This document shows positions 1 through 7,403 of a stretch of 7,426 bases of DNA, piece after piece. The position numbers were made by a program, and so were the translations under genes. The DNA comes from Gammaproteobacteria bacterium (GTDB lineage: Bacteria; Pseudomonadota; Gammaproteobacteria; SZUA-229): the NCBI GenBank assembly GCA_024278435.1, contig JAJRTD010000260.1, forward strand, positions 1 to 7,426, read 5' to 3'. The notes under the pieces were generated by a model. That model ran no database searches, was not told the DNA's origin, and saw nothing but the letters and a program-made list of their open reading frames with translations. Position 1 is the first letter of the stretch, and every line of letters starts with the position of its first letter.

Positions 1-871
1 CAGCGTTGCCGTTATTTACTCGGCAGAAAACAAACTGCAGAACGAGCTAGGCCACAGGCTGCAGCAGAAAATAAAACAGTCCGAAGCCGCAGTTACTGTT
101 GATCTAATTGCAGCCGGCAGAGCACCGGCCGCTAGCATACTGACGGATAAAACAGCCGCCAGGCTTGTCGTTGTTATCGGTGTTGATAATATCGCGGCGG
201 CAAACCGGCAGTTCCCGGACAGCAGCAAACTTTTTATTTTCAGCGACCCGGGGAAAAACGCTGCCAGGCAGTCAGCATCAACTACGGCCAGCATCCTCTA
301 CATGACCCAGCCCTACTGCCGGCAGATCCGCTTCATCCGGCTGATAAACCATAAATGGCACAGCTTCAGTTACCTGACAAGCAGGGAGAAATCGGTTGAT
401 GACAGTGAAATAAGACGCTGCGCAGAAAAAAACAGTCTCCGCTCATACAGAAAAATAAGCGGTAGCCCGAAAAAACTGAGCGATGACCTTAAGGTTGCCC
501 TGTCTAACTCGGACGTGTTACTGGCACTACCCGATAAAACCATCTTTAACCGCAAAACAGTAAAAAATATTCTGCTCACAAGTTACCGGACACGAAAGCC
601 GGTGATCGCATTTTCGAGAAACTTTGTTAATGCCGGTGCCATAGCCTCAATTTACAGTTCGGCTGACCAGATCGCTGACAGCGCCAGCGCCCTGGTAAGC
701 GATTTTCTTGTAGACAATCGTTTTTCAACCGCGGTTGCCTACCCGCAGGCATTTAATATCAATATCAACAGGCAGGTATTTAAAGCGCTCAACCTACCTA
801 TTCCTGATATTGAAAAAATACAGCAGCAGCTTGAAGTAACACCGCCGGATGCCGCAGGCAAATCGCAATGA
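1..871 (+). CDS. Periplasmic ABC transporter substrate-binding protein, ABC_sub_bind (PF04392-like), 5'-truncated
   Basis: The frame is open from the first base (first full codon at 2) to TGA at 869-871, giving 289 residues with no start in the window. An internal ATG at 302 is not the true start, because coding-like protein in the same frame continues upstream (VAVIYSAENKLQ, ARLVVVIGVD, LFIFSDPG). The C-terminal half has features I associate with this family: SDVLLALPDKTIFN, then TRKPVIAFSRNFVNAGAIASIYSS, and a late FSTAVAYPQAFNININRQV followed by a short LNLPIPD segment. Family members are usually about 320 residues, so roughly 30-40 residues are missing, probably a signal peptide and the first strand. 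Such proteins bind a small ligand in the periplasm. The ligand cannot be read from the sequence. The stop overlaps the start of the histidine kinase by 4 bp (ATGA), implying translational coupling and a shared role. Family confidence is good; function as transporter versus sensor partner is open. Confidence 0.82.
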   Translation, partial: SVAVIYSAENKLQNELGHRLQQKIKQSEAAVTVDLIAAGRAPAASILTDKTAARLVVVIGVDNIAAANRQFPDSSKLFIFSDPGKNAARQSASTTASILYMTQPYCRQIRFIRLINHKWHSFSYLTSREKSVDDSEIRRCAEKNSLRSYRKISGSPKKLSDDLKVALSNSDVLLALPDKTIFNRKTVKNILLTSYRTRKPVIAFSRNFVNAGAIASIYSSADQIADSASALVSDFLVDNRFSTAVAYPQAFNININRQVFKALNLPIPDIEKIQQQLEVTPPDAAGKSQ

Positions 872-3624
872 AAAAACTGAACATCAGTAATAAAGTTATT
901 ATTATTGCCACTATCCCGGCACTGGTCCTGTCACTGATCCTGTCGACTTATTATATTAACAACCAGTTTAACTACATCTCGGATTCACTCAGGAAACACG
1001 GCGAATTTATTGCCAGGCAGCTTGCCCCCGGCGCTGAATACGCCATTTTTTCAGGCAACACCGAACTTATAAGCCCCTTGATAAACTCTGTCATTAAAAA
1101 CAAATCGGTACTACGGGTACAGATTGTTGATAAAAACAACCATCTTATTTTTGACACCACCAAGCACAAATCCATTGCCCGGGAAAAACCATCGCTACTG
1201 AAAGATTTCCTGGAAAAAGACAGGCAGCTGGTATTCACAGAGCCTGTTATACCGGCCCAGGTCTACGTCGGCGATTATGAAGATGCCACATCTGCCTTGA
1301 ACGAGGCTTCAAAACTGGGCGATGTTATTGTCACTCTTACCACACGCTATGCAACAGAGGAGAAAATAAAGCATATAAAAAATGCCGCGATTATAACCAT
1401 AGGCATTCTTTTTATAAGCACGCTTATTATTGTATGGAGAAGCCGGGCATTAACCCGACCACTGCAACACCTGACAGAGTCGGTCAGAAATATTGCTGCC
1501 GGCAACCTTGATACAAAAATAGAAGTCGATGCCAACGATGAGATTGGCGTACTGCAGTCCTGTATTAATCACATGACCAGCGAGCTGAAGCTTTACCAGA
1601 CTGACATGGAATCACAACTGGACCAGTACACTTCGGAGCTGCAGCAAACCCTGGAGGAACTGGAAATAAGAAACGCAGAACTGGATATAACCCGCTCAAA
1701 AGCCATCTACGCCAATAATGCCAAATCTGAATTTCTCGCCAATATGAGCCATGAAATCCGCACACCGTTAAGCGGCATCATCGGTTTTGCCGAATTATTA
1801 CAGGGCACAGAGCTCTCGGCACAGCAAAAGGATTACTCAAGCACCATACAGAAATCGTCAAAAAAGTTGCTGGAAATCATTAACGACATCCTCGATTTAT
1901 CCAAAATTGAATCCGGAAAAACTGAAATCACCCGCAGCGAATTCAACCTGGTTGATATTATCGAAGATATTATCATCCTGCTGAGCCAGACAGCCCTGGA
2001 AAAAGATATCGAACTGTTTTACCGTATCGAGCAGGACGTGCCGGAAACCATCAACTCCGACCCGTTCAGAATACACCAGATACTGATGAACCTGATCGGC
2101 AACGCCATCAAGTTTACCGACAGTGGTTATGTTTACCTGCAAATCACAACAGACACAATCAAGGAGAATGAAAGCAGTATAAAATTCACCATCTCGGATA
2201 CCGGCATCGGCATGAGCACCGATGACAAGAAGAAACTGTTCAAGGCATTTACCCAGGCGGATACCAGCATTACCCGCCGCTTCGGCGGCACCGGGCTTGG
2301 CCTGGTCATTTCACGAAAACTCACATTGTTGATGAAAGGTGAAATCGGTTTCGACAGCACCGAGGGTGAAGGCTCAACGTTCTGGTTCAGCATTCCGGTT
2401 ACCGCTGTCAGCCAGGAGGCCAGAAAAGATGAATTAAAAAACCGGAGGATTGCTTTTTTCAGCAACCATTTTATCGCGCGGCAGGCATTTAACACCCTGT
2501 TCAGCAACTGGCAGTGCCAGGTGGAAAACTACGCTATTGATGACCTTGACAGGATTTCCGATATTGAAAAGGACAGTGACATGGTAGTCCTGGTTCTCAG
2601 CCGCAAGGACATTAACAGTGATAATGCGATCAATAAAATACACAACACAACCTTCACCATACCTTCATTACTGATCGCCAGCACCCGCTCACACTCGCAA
2701 TTAAGAAACCTGCAGCAACACACGTTTGACACCGCCACGTTCACCTCTGAAAAGGCTGACGTCATCAAGCAGAAGAGCATTAACCTGCTTGGCAGAAACA
2801 CCAGCACATCCGATGCGGATGACCTGAACATGCCGCCACTGGCGCTGAATAACTGGTCAAGCGTAAACGTAATGGTGGTTGATGACAATGAAGTGAACCT
2901 CCGGCTGGTAGAAATAATTCTGCATAAACACAAAACCCGGGTAACAACTGCCCGTTCCGGCGCACAGGCAATAGACTATGCCTGCATGAGCCGGTTTGAC
3001 ATTATTTTTATGGATTTGCATATGCCCGGACTTGATGGCTATGAAACCACAAAACGGATCCGTGAAATTGCACCCGGAAAACAGCCGGTCATTATCGCGC
3101 TTACCGCCAATGCCATGCCACAGGACAAGGAAAAAGTCATCGAATCAGGAATGAACGGAATCCTGATCAAGCCGGTCAGTGATGCCATCCTGCAGAAAGT
3201 CATTCACCAGTGGGTGCTGAAAAAACCTGACAACCCGGACGCTTTCATCAAGGCTGAAAAGTCCGCTACCGAAAAAAACACAGACAACGACAAGATTTTC
3301 TCACTTGCAATCGCCCGCGAATTTACCGGCAACAATGAAGAGCTTGCCCATGAATTATTCGCCATGCTGAGATCCGAGCTGGATGATTACGTAGACAACA
3401 TCTCGAGCGCGGCAAAAAACAGAAACCTTGAAGCCTTACGGGAACATGTACATAAACTGCATGGTGCCAGCCGATGCTGTGGTACCAGCGAACTGAAGCA
3501 GGCAAGCAGCCACATCGAAAACCTGATTAATAAAAAAATCAATTTCGATATTGATGCCGAAGTCGCCAGCCTGCTCGCCGCCATCAAAAGAGTGGCCGAC
3601 TATAAAATACAGCAGAACAGTTAG
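868..3624 (+). CDS. BarA/GacS-like tripartite hybrid sensor histidine kinase (HAMP-HisKA-HATPase-REC-HPt)
   Basis: This is a 918-residue inner-membrane phosphorelay kinase. TM1 spans about residues 9-30, a periplasmic sensor about 31-171, TM2 about 172-190, HAMP about 191-243 and a coiled coil about 244-288. The HisKA H-box is SHEIRTP with phospho-acceptor His295. The ATPase has an N-box with Asn412, G1 DTGIGM (444-449), an F-box near 457-465 and G2 GGTGLGL (473-479). Residues ~525-642 look like a degenerate receiver without the acidic pocket. A complete receiver follows, with Asp672/Asp673, phospho-acceptor Asp716, Thr746 and Lys768. The C-terminal HPt has His862 in HKLHGAS. Order and length match E. 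coli BarA (918 residues). The binding-protein neighbour is unlike the usual barA context, so I give no symbol. ATG at 868 overlaps the upstream stop and has GCAGG about 9 nt upstream. The cognate response regulator is not in the window. Confidence 0.95.
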   Translation: MKKLNISNKVIIIATIPALVLSLILSTYYINNQFNYISDSLRKHGEFIARQLAPGAEYAIFSGNTELISPLINSVIKNKSVLRVQIVDKNNHLIFDTTKHKSIAREKPSLLKDFLEKDRQLVFTEPVIPAQVYVGDYEDATSALNEASKLGDVIVTLTTRYATEEKIKHIKNAAIITIGILFISTLIIVWRSRALTRPLQHLTESVRNIAAGNLDTKIEVDANDEIGVLQSCINHMTSELKLYQTDMESQLDQYTSELQQTLEELEIRNAELDITRSKAIYANNAKSEFLANMSHEIRTPLSGIIGFAELLQGTELSAQQKDYSSTIQKSSKKLLEIINDILDLSKIESGKTEITRSEFNLVDIIEDIIILLSQTALEKDIELFYRIEQDVPETINSDPFRIHQILMNLIGNAIKFTDSGYVYLQITTDTIKENESSIKFTISDTGIGMSTDDKKKLFKAFTQADTSITRRFGGTGLGLVISRKLTLLMKGEIGFDSTEGEGSTFWFSIPVTAVSQEARKDELKNRRIAFFSNHFIARQAFNTLFSNWQCQVENYAIDDLDRISDIEKDSDMVVLVLSRKDINSDNAINKIHNTTFTIPSLLIASTRSHSQLRNLQQHTFDTATFTSEKADVIKQKSINLLGRNTSTSDADDLNMPPLALNNWSSVNVMVVDDNEVNLRLVEIILHKHKTRVTTARSGAQAIDYACMSRFDIIFMDLHMPGLDGYETTKRIREIAPGKQPVIIALTANAMPQDKEKVIESGMNGILIKPVSDAILQKVIHQWVLKKPDNPDAFIKAEKSATEKNTDNDKIFSLAIAREFTGNNEELAHELFAMLRSELDDYVDNISSAAKNRNLEALREHVHKLHGASRCCGTSELKQASSHIENLINKKINFDIDAEVASLLAAIKRVADYKIQQNS

Positions 3625-3633
3625 TCCTTATAT

Positions 3634-3866
3634 CACTGCTGTCCCGTTAACTGTTTTTATATCAGCCCCATACCCGGCTGTACATGACCGTGCCGGTATT
3701 TTTTATTTTATTAGACATGAAACCAACACGGTTGATGTTTTGTCATCCTGACCGGTGCGCAGCGTAGTGGACGGATCTACAATACCGTATCATGCGGGGT
3801 TCAAAAGCCTTCGAATCCGCTCCGCTGCACTCAGGATGACAGTAAAAAGTTAACGGGACAGTAGTG
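3634..3866. mobile_element. MITE-like non-autonomous transposable element, 233 bp
   Basis: The left end CACTGCTGTCCCGTTAACT (3634-3652) is matched by the complement of the right end AGTTAACGGGACAGTAGTG (3848-3866) at 18 of 19 positions. Just inside, both ends run into a T5 or A5 tract with a 2-bp offset. The pair is flanked by the exact 9-bp duplication TCCTTATAT. The interior has no ORF large enough for a transposase, so the element must be moved in trans by a full-length insertion sequence with the same ends. The CACT-ACTGTCC-type terminus recalls some IS4-family elements from memory, which I cannot confirm. The insertion lies directly behind the kinase stop codon, leaves the coding sequence intact and lengthens the gap to the cyclase gene. 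Confidence 0.87.
3741..3841. repeat. Palindromic dispersed repeat (TGTCATCCTGA type) nested in the MITE
   Basis: TGTCATCCTGA at 3741-3751 is the exact reverse complement of TCAGGATGACA at 3831-3841. Inside the 11-bp arms the similarity continues imperfectly: the left arm contains GCGCAGCGTAGTGGACGGATCT, and the complement of the right arm reads GTGCAGCGGAGCGGATTCGA. This resembles a dispersed bacterial repeat of the form TGTCATCCTGAG(C/T)GCAGCGAAGGATCT, known to me from memory. As RNA it could fold into a long hairpin behind the kinase message and affect 3'-end stability or read-through. No own target duplication is evident, so it may be part of the element or an older insertion within it. 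Confidence 0.72.
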
Positions 3867-3894
3867 TCCTTATATAGAAAAGCCCCGACAAAGC

Positions 3895-3908
3895 CGCTAT
3901 TCATAGCG
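3895..3908. promoter_or_regulatory. Perfect short dyad upstream of the cyclase gene, possible operator
   Basis: CGCTAT-TC-ATAGCG is a 6-bp perfect inverted repeat about 67 bp upstream of the GTG start. It is followed directly by the palindrome GATCGATC (3908-3915). It lies in the 99 bp between the MITE (with its target duplication) and the cyclase gene, where a promoter would be expected. No convincing -35/-10 pair is visible here; TTGCTA at 3923-3928 has only poor -10 partners. The dyad could bind a dimeric regulator or be a small RNA hairpin. No T-tract follows, so it is not a standard terminator. Confidence 0.3.
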
Positions 3909-3974
3909 ATCGATCACATTATTTGCTACCTTCCAGTAATAAACCTTTTTTAAGAACAGGAACCCGGACACCAC

Positions 3975-6182
3975 GTGGACATACAACGCGCTATTCGTTA
4001 TACATTAAGCCTGGCTATCATGCTGGTATTCCTGCTTCATGTCAGCAATATAATCAATATCCCGCTGTTAAACAGTCTTGAAAACCAGGCCTATGACGCC
4101 CGGCTGAAAGCCACTTTACCGGAACTTGTCGACAGACAGGTTGTGATTGTCGATATTGATGAAAAAAGCCTGGAGCAAATCGGCCAGTGGCCGTGGAACC
4201 GCAGCATACTGGCAACCATCAACAACAATTTATTCGATTATTACCAGATAAAAACCCTGGGTTACGATATCGTCTTTGCCGAAGCCGATATCGATGAAGG
4301 CACAAAGCTGCTGGATGAGATGGCCACCGGCCCTTTAAAAGATGATGCTGAATTTCTCAGTGTCTATCAGCAGGTTTCCTCATCGCTGCAACATGACCGC
4401 CTGTTTGCTGACTCGCTGAAAAACAGAAAAACCGTTCTGGGTTTTGTATTCAATACCGATACCAGCAAAGGCCGCCTGCCGGCACCGGTTTCACAGCCGG
4501 ATAAAAACACCCTGGAACGGCTGGCCATCTATAAACCGCAGGGTTACACCGCCAACCTGGAACTGCTGCAGAACAGTGCCTACAGCGCCGGTTTCTTTGA
4601 CAACCCGTTACTGGATGATGATGGTGTTTTTCGCCGCGTACCCCTGTTGCAGGCCTATAAAGACCAGCTCTATGAATCACTGGCACTGGCATTGATCCGC
4701 ACGGTAACCGGCTCACCACCGATTGAAATGGTGGTAGCCGCTAATAACAATGGTGGCGAACTGTTCCTGGAATGGATAAGCATTGGTGAAATGACTATCC
4801 CTGTCGATCACCAGTCCGGGGTACTTGTCCCCTATATCGGCAGGCAGGGAAGCTTTGACTATATCTCTGCCACCGATGTATTACACAAACGGGTCAGCCT
4901 GCAAAAGTTACAGGATAAAATTGTTCTCTTTGGCACTTCCGCGCCCGGCCTGCTGGACCTGCGAACCACGCCGCTGGAGAAGACCTACCCCGGGGTTGAA
5001 ATCCATGCCAATATCATCCAGGGCATTCTGGATGGCCGTATCATGCACCACCCGGGTTATACCCGGGGTTTTGAATTCCTGCTGATCCTGCTTATCGGCC
5101 TGCTGCTGACCTTCATCCTGCCCGTGTTATCCGCGCTGCATTCAACCCTGGCGATTGCAGCCGCGCTGATATTACTGATCAGCGGTAACTTGTACGCCTG
5201 GACAGCAGCCCAGATCGTGCTGCCCATTGCCTCCCCTGTTCTGCTGGTAATACTGCTGTTCATTATGCAGATGTCCTATGGCTTCTTTGTTGAATCGCGC
5301 GGCAAACGCCAGCTCACCCAGCTGTTCGGCAAATACGTTCCGCCTGAACTGGTTGATGAAATGAACCAGAAAACAGGGGAAATAAACCTGCAGGGTGAGA
5401 TGCGGGAAATGACCGTTCTGTTCTCGGATGTGCGCGGCTTTACCACGATCTCCGAGAGCATGGAACCCAGGGAACTGACCCGTTACATCAATGCGTTTTT
5501 AACGCCGATAACCCGCGTTATCCACAACAACCGTGGCACCATCGACAAATACATGGGTGATGCGGTAATGGCCTTCTGGGGTGCGCCGCTGGAAGACAAG
5601 CAACACGCACTGCACGCCCTGAATGCCGCCGTTGATATTGTTGAGCAGATGAAACTGCTGCGCCGGGAATTTTCCGCAAAGCAGTGGCCTGAAATCTATA
5701 TTGGTATCGGTGTTAACACCGGTACCATGAATGTCGGCAACAAGGGCTCGGAGTTCCGCGTCGACTACACCATTCTGGGTGATGCGGTAAACCTGGGATC
5801 ACGCCTTGAAGGTTTAACCAGGGTCTACGGCGTGGACATCATTACCAGCGAATACACCCGGCATGCGGTCCCTGAATTTGAATACCGTGAACTTGACCGG
5901 GTGCGGGTCAAGGGCAAGGACAAACCGGTCACCATTTATGAGCCACTGGGCCTGGTTGAAAAAATCAGCAAGGAGGAAAGAAGGCTGCTCAAGCAGTTTA
6001 ATATCGGCATAAAACACTATCGCATGGAGAACTGGGATGCCGCCGAACGCGAGATCTTTGCCTTAAGCCAGTTGCAGCCGGAGTGTAAAATCTACACCAT
6101 TTACCTCGATCGTATCATGCATTTTCGTGAAAACCCGCCGGCAGATAGCTGGGACGGTTGCTTTACTCACACCAGTAAATAA
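3975..6182 (+). CDS. CHASE2 domain-containing class III adenylate/guanylate cyclase
   Basis: This is a 735-residue membrane cyclase that makes a cyclic nucleotide in response to an extracytoplasmic cue. TM1 is about residues 10-31. The CHASE2 sensor covers about 35-358 (start VVIVDIDEKSLEQIGQWPW, end YPGVEIHANIIQGIL). Three helices follow at about 365-385, 390-408 and 412-435, then a linker LFGKYVPPELVDEM and the cyclase domain at about 477-657. Metal-binding Asp485 (FSDVRGFT) and Asp529 (KYMGDA) are present. Base-recognition residues are Lys525 and Thr599, and transition-state residues are Asn606 and Arg610 (GDAVNLGSRLE). The Lys/Thr pair is typical of class IIIb adenylate cyclases, so ATP is the likelier substrate. 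The C-terminal ~75 residues form a TPR-like tail (YRMENWDAAEREIF). GTG at 3975 is the only start between the in-frame stop at 3951 and Met16, and it keeps TM1 whole. AGGA lies 13 nt upstream, a rather long spacing. Confidence 0.94.
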   Translation: MDIQRAIRYTLSLAIMLVFLLHVSNIINIPLLNSLENQAYDARLKATLPELVDRQVVIVDIDEKSLEQIGQWPWNRSILATINNNLFDYYQIKTLGYDIVFAEADIDEGTKLLDEMATGPLKDDAEFLSVYQQVSSSLQHDRLFADSLKNRKTVLGFVFNTDTSKGRLPAPVSQPDKNTLERLAIYKPQGYTANLELLQNSAYSAGFFDNPLLDDDGVFRRVPLLQAYKDQLYESLALALIRTVTGSPPIEMVVAANNNGGELFLEWISIGEMTIPVDHQSGVLVPYIGRQGSFDYISATDVLHKRVSLQKLQDKIVLFGTSAPGLLDLRTTPLEKTYPGVEIHANIIQGILDGRIMHHPGYTRGFEFLLILLIGLLLTFILPVLSALHSTLAIAAALILLISGNLYAWTAAQIVLPIASPVLLVILLFIMQMSYGFFVESRGKRQLTQLFGKYVPPELVDEMNQKTGEINLQGEMREMTVLFSDVRGFTTISESMEPRELTRYINAFLTPITRVIHNNRGTIDKYMGDAVMAFWGAPLEDKQHALHALNAAVDIVEQMKLLRREFSAKQWPEIYIGIGVNTGTMNVGNKGSEFRVDYTILGDAVNLGSRLEGLTRVYGVDIITSEYTRHAVPEFEYRELDRVRVKGKDKPVTIYEPLGLVEKISKEERRLLKQFNIGIKHYRMENWDAAEREIFALSQLQPECKIYTIYLDRIMHFRENPPADSWDGCFTHTSK

Positions 6183-6295
6183 CCGTCTGTCGCTCAGACA
6201 GCACCATTCACCGGCATGACAGGCAGCCTACGGGCGATGCACCCCACCGTAACCGGCTGAAAACCGGAAGCAGTTCACAAAAGCCGTAAGCAACC

Positions 6296-6325
6296 TTGTA
6301 CAAAGCCGCTTTTTTCGTCTATAAA
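6296..6325 (+). promoter_or_regulatory. Predicted sigma70 promoter for the HD-domain gene
   Basis: TTGTAC (6296-6301, four of six to the TTGACA consensus) and TATAAA (6320-6325, five of six to TATAAT) are separated by 18 bp. Transcription would start near 6332, giving a leader of roughly 75 nt before the ATG at 6408. The -35 box lies in the palindrome TTGTACAA (6296-6303). The position makes it likely that the HD-domain gene can be transcribed independently of the cyclase gene. Confidence 0.5.
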
Positions 6326-6340
6326 TAGTTGTAAGCCTAC

Positions 6341-6385
6341 AGGGACGTGGGCTCACCACGACCGCAGGAAGCCGCCCTATTTCCT
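6341..6385 (+). other. Potentially structured 5' leader of the HD-domain gene
   Basis: CGTGG (6346-6350) and CCACG (6356-6360) form a perfect 5-bp hairpin with a GCTCA loop. AGGG (6341-6344) can pair with CCCT (6375-6378) around it. A competing helix is AGGAA (6366-6370) with TTCCT (6381-6385), which would exclude the outer AGGG/CCCT pairing. The 20 nt before the ATG show no clear Shine-Dalgarno sequence, so translation may depend on leader structure or be weak. I do not recognise a known riboswitch class. The pairing is by eye only. Confidence 0.25.
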
Positions 6386-6407
6386 AACCCGTTCCCGGCC
6401 ACCCTTT

Positions 6408-7403
6408 ATGCGAGAAAGAAGATCAGACTACGACATCAGGGATGAGGTTCTATTGAGCAGCGCAAAAAGTGTTCACGATGCAGTGTGCACAATCTTTCAC
6501 AGTGCCTTTGGCCCGTTCAACAAAGCTGCTCTGAGCCGTGCCTTTGAAGACTGCGAGCGCCTGTTTGAAGGCAACTACCCGGGGTTCCAGGCCTGCGATA
6601 CATTGTATCATGACAAGCAACATTCCCTGGATATGACACTGGCACTGGTACGGCTGATCGATGGCCACGAGCGCAGCGTTGCCAAAGATGAGCGTCTCGG
6701 GGCTGAACGCGCCGTCATTGCAGTCATTACCGCGCTATACCATGATGCCGGTTATATTCGCCACGAACATGATCAACGCCACTTTAACGGGGCGGAATAC
6801 ACCCGGGTTCACGTTTCCCGCAGCGCCGATTTCCTGAAGCGCTATCTGCATAAAATCAACCTGGGACAGTATGCCCAGATTGCCGCCAATATGGTGCATT
6901 ACACCGGCTATGAAGTGTTGCCCGAGAATATCCGGCTGCCGGATAATAAATGGCACCTGCTGGGTTATATGCTGGGCACGGCTGATTTGATTGCCCAGAT
7001 GTCCGACCGCTGTTACCTGGAAAAATGCCGCGACCGCCTGTTCCCGGAGTTTGTTCTGGGCGGCCTGTCAGTAAAAATTAATGACCGCGGTGAAGAAATT
7101 GTGCTCTATGAATCCGGCGAAGACTTGCTGCAGAAAACCCCGGACTTTTTTGCCAACGAGGTCGAGCAGCGGCTGAACGTGCTGTTTGATAAAGTCTACC
7201 GCTATGAAATTGCCCATTTTGACGGCGAGCCCTGTTACATTCACGGCCTTGGCAAAAACCAGGCCTACCTGAACAAGGTACTGAAAACCGGCAACTTCAA
7301 CCTGCTGCAACGCCAGCCACCGCAAAACCACGGTACAAAAAACTTCCCGGGACTGGAAAGTTATCTAAACCTGCACCCGCTGAGAAAAATAACCCGCGGT
7401 TAA
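6408..7403 (+). CDS. HD-domain metal-dependent phosphohydrolase, class I cyclic-nucleotide phosphodiesterase-like
   Basis: This is a 331-residue cytoplasmic protein with no signal peptide or membrane segment. The HD-superfamily core spans about residues 60-200: YHDKQHSLDM (67-76, His68 and His72), ALYHDAGY (109-116, His112-Asp113), His164 in NMVHYTGYE, and Asp193 in LGTADLIAQMSD. The YHxxxHxxDx spacing matches the YHNxxHxxDV signature of eukaryotic-type class I phosphodiesterases, where the first His is the general acid and the second a metal ligand. Substrate is therefore inferred to be a cyclic nucleotide. Residues after ~215 are less conserved-looking, and I assign no domain. No in-frame ATG, GTG or TTG lies between the upstream stop at 6258 and 6408. 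ATG at 6408 lacks a clear ribosome site. TTG at 6453, preceded by GAGG, is an alternative that would remove 15 residues. The gene lies 225 bp behind the cyclase on the same strand. Confidence 0.85.
   Translation: MRERRSDYDIRDEVLLSSAKSVHDAVCTIFHSAFGPFNKAALSRAFEDCERLFEGNYPGFQACDTLYHDKQHSLDMTLALVRLIDGHERSVAKDERLGAERAVIAVITALYHDAGYIRHEHDQRHFNGAEYTRVHVSRSADFLKRYLHKINLGQYAQIAANMVHYTGYEVLPENIRLPDNKWHLLGYMLGTADLIAQMSDRCYLEKCRDRLFPEFVLGGLSVKINDRGEEIVLYESGEDLLQKTPDFFANEVEQRLNVLFDKVYRYEIAHFDGEPCYIHGLGKNQAYLNKVLKTGNFNLLQRQPPQNHGTKNFPGLESYLNLHPLRKITRG

Larger units (their letters stand above)
3625..3875. repeat. 9-bp target-site duplication (TCCTTATAT) bounding the MITE-like element
   Basis: TCCTTATAT occurs at 3625-3633 and again at 3867-3875, exactly abutting the two ends of the inverted-repeat element. 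The left copy begins at the base after the kinase TAG. Removing the element and one copy restores a continuous sequence and a kinase-cyclase gap of about 108 bp. An exact 9-bp duplication flush with both termini is the footprint of cut-and-paste transposition, and its perfect identity suggests a fairly recent insertion. Confidence 0.88.
6183..6407. other. 225-bp intergenic region between the cyclase and HD-domain genes
   Basis: No gene is supported here. A 5-bp hairpin CTGTC-gctca-GACAG (6187-6201) sits just behind the cyclase stop but has no T-tract. AAAAGC (6279-6284) can pair with GCTTTT (6308-6313), which is followed by two more T residues. That could be a weak terminator for the cyclase transcript, but its ~23-nt loop is long. 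The second half holds the promoter and leader annotated separately. Confidence 0.5.

Noticed and set aside
16..294. 92-residue minus-strand ORF at the window start
   Set aside because: It lies opposite the binding-protein frame, whose plus-strand protein is coherent and continues into the recognised family; the minus-strand protein has no recognisable features.
302..871. ATG at 302 as the start of a short 189-residue protein
   Set aside because: The same frame is open and protein-like back to base 2, with strand-helix patterns expected for the N-terminal lobe of the binding protein, so the gene is truncated by the window edge rather than short.
2133..2933. Minus-strand ORFs of 124 and 134 residues inside the kinase gene
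   Set aside because: They overlap the clear HATPase and receiver coding region, show no family motifs and are expected shadows.
3551..3751. 66-residue plus-strand ORF running from the kinase end into the MITE
   Set aside because: It begins in another frame of the HPt region and ends in transposon sequence; the composition is not protein-like and no ribosome site is seen.
3903..3920. CRP-binding site upstream of the cyclase gene
   Set aside because: The right half TCACA is present, but the left half at the required 6-bp spacing (ATAGC) matches TGTGA at only one position.
6332..6407. c-di-GMP (GEMM) or mini-ykkC riboswitch in the HD-gene leader
   Set aside because: Some GGGACG-like and hairpin pieces look similar, but the conserved core sequences and helix arrangement of these classes are not present.
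6348..6446. Short GTG-initiated leader ORF overlapping the HD gene start
   Set aside because: There is no ribosome site, no recognisable peptide, and it overlaps the HD-protein coding start in another frame.
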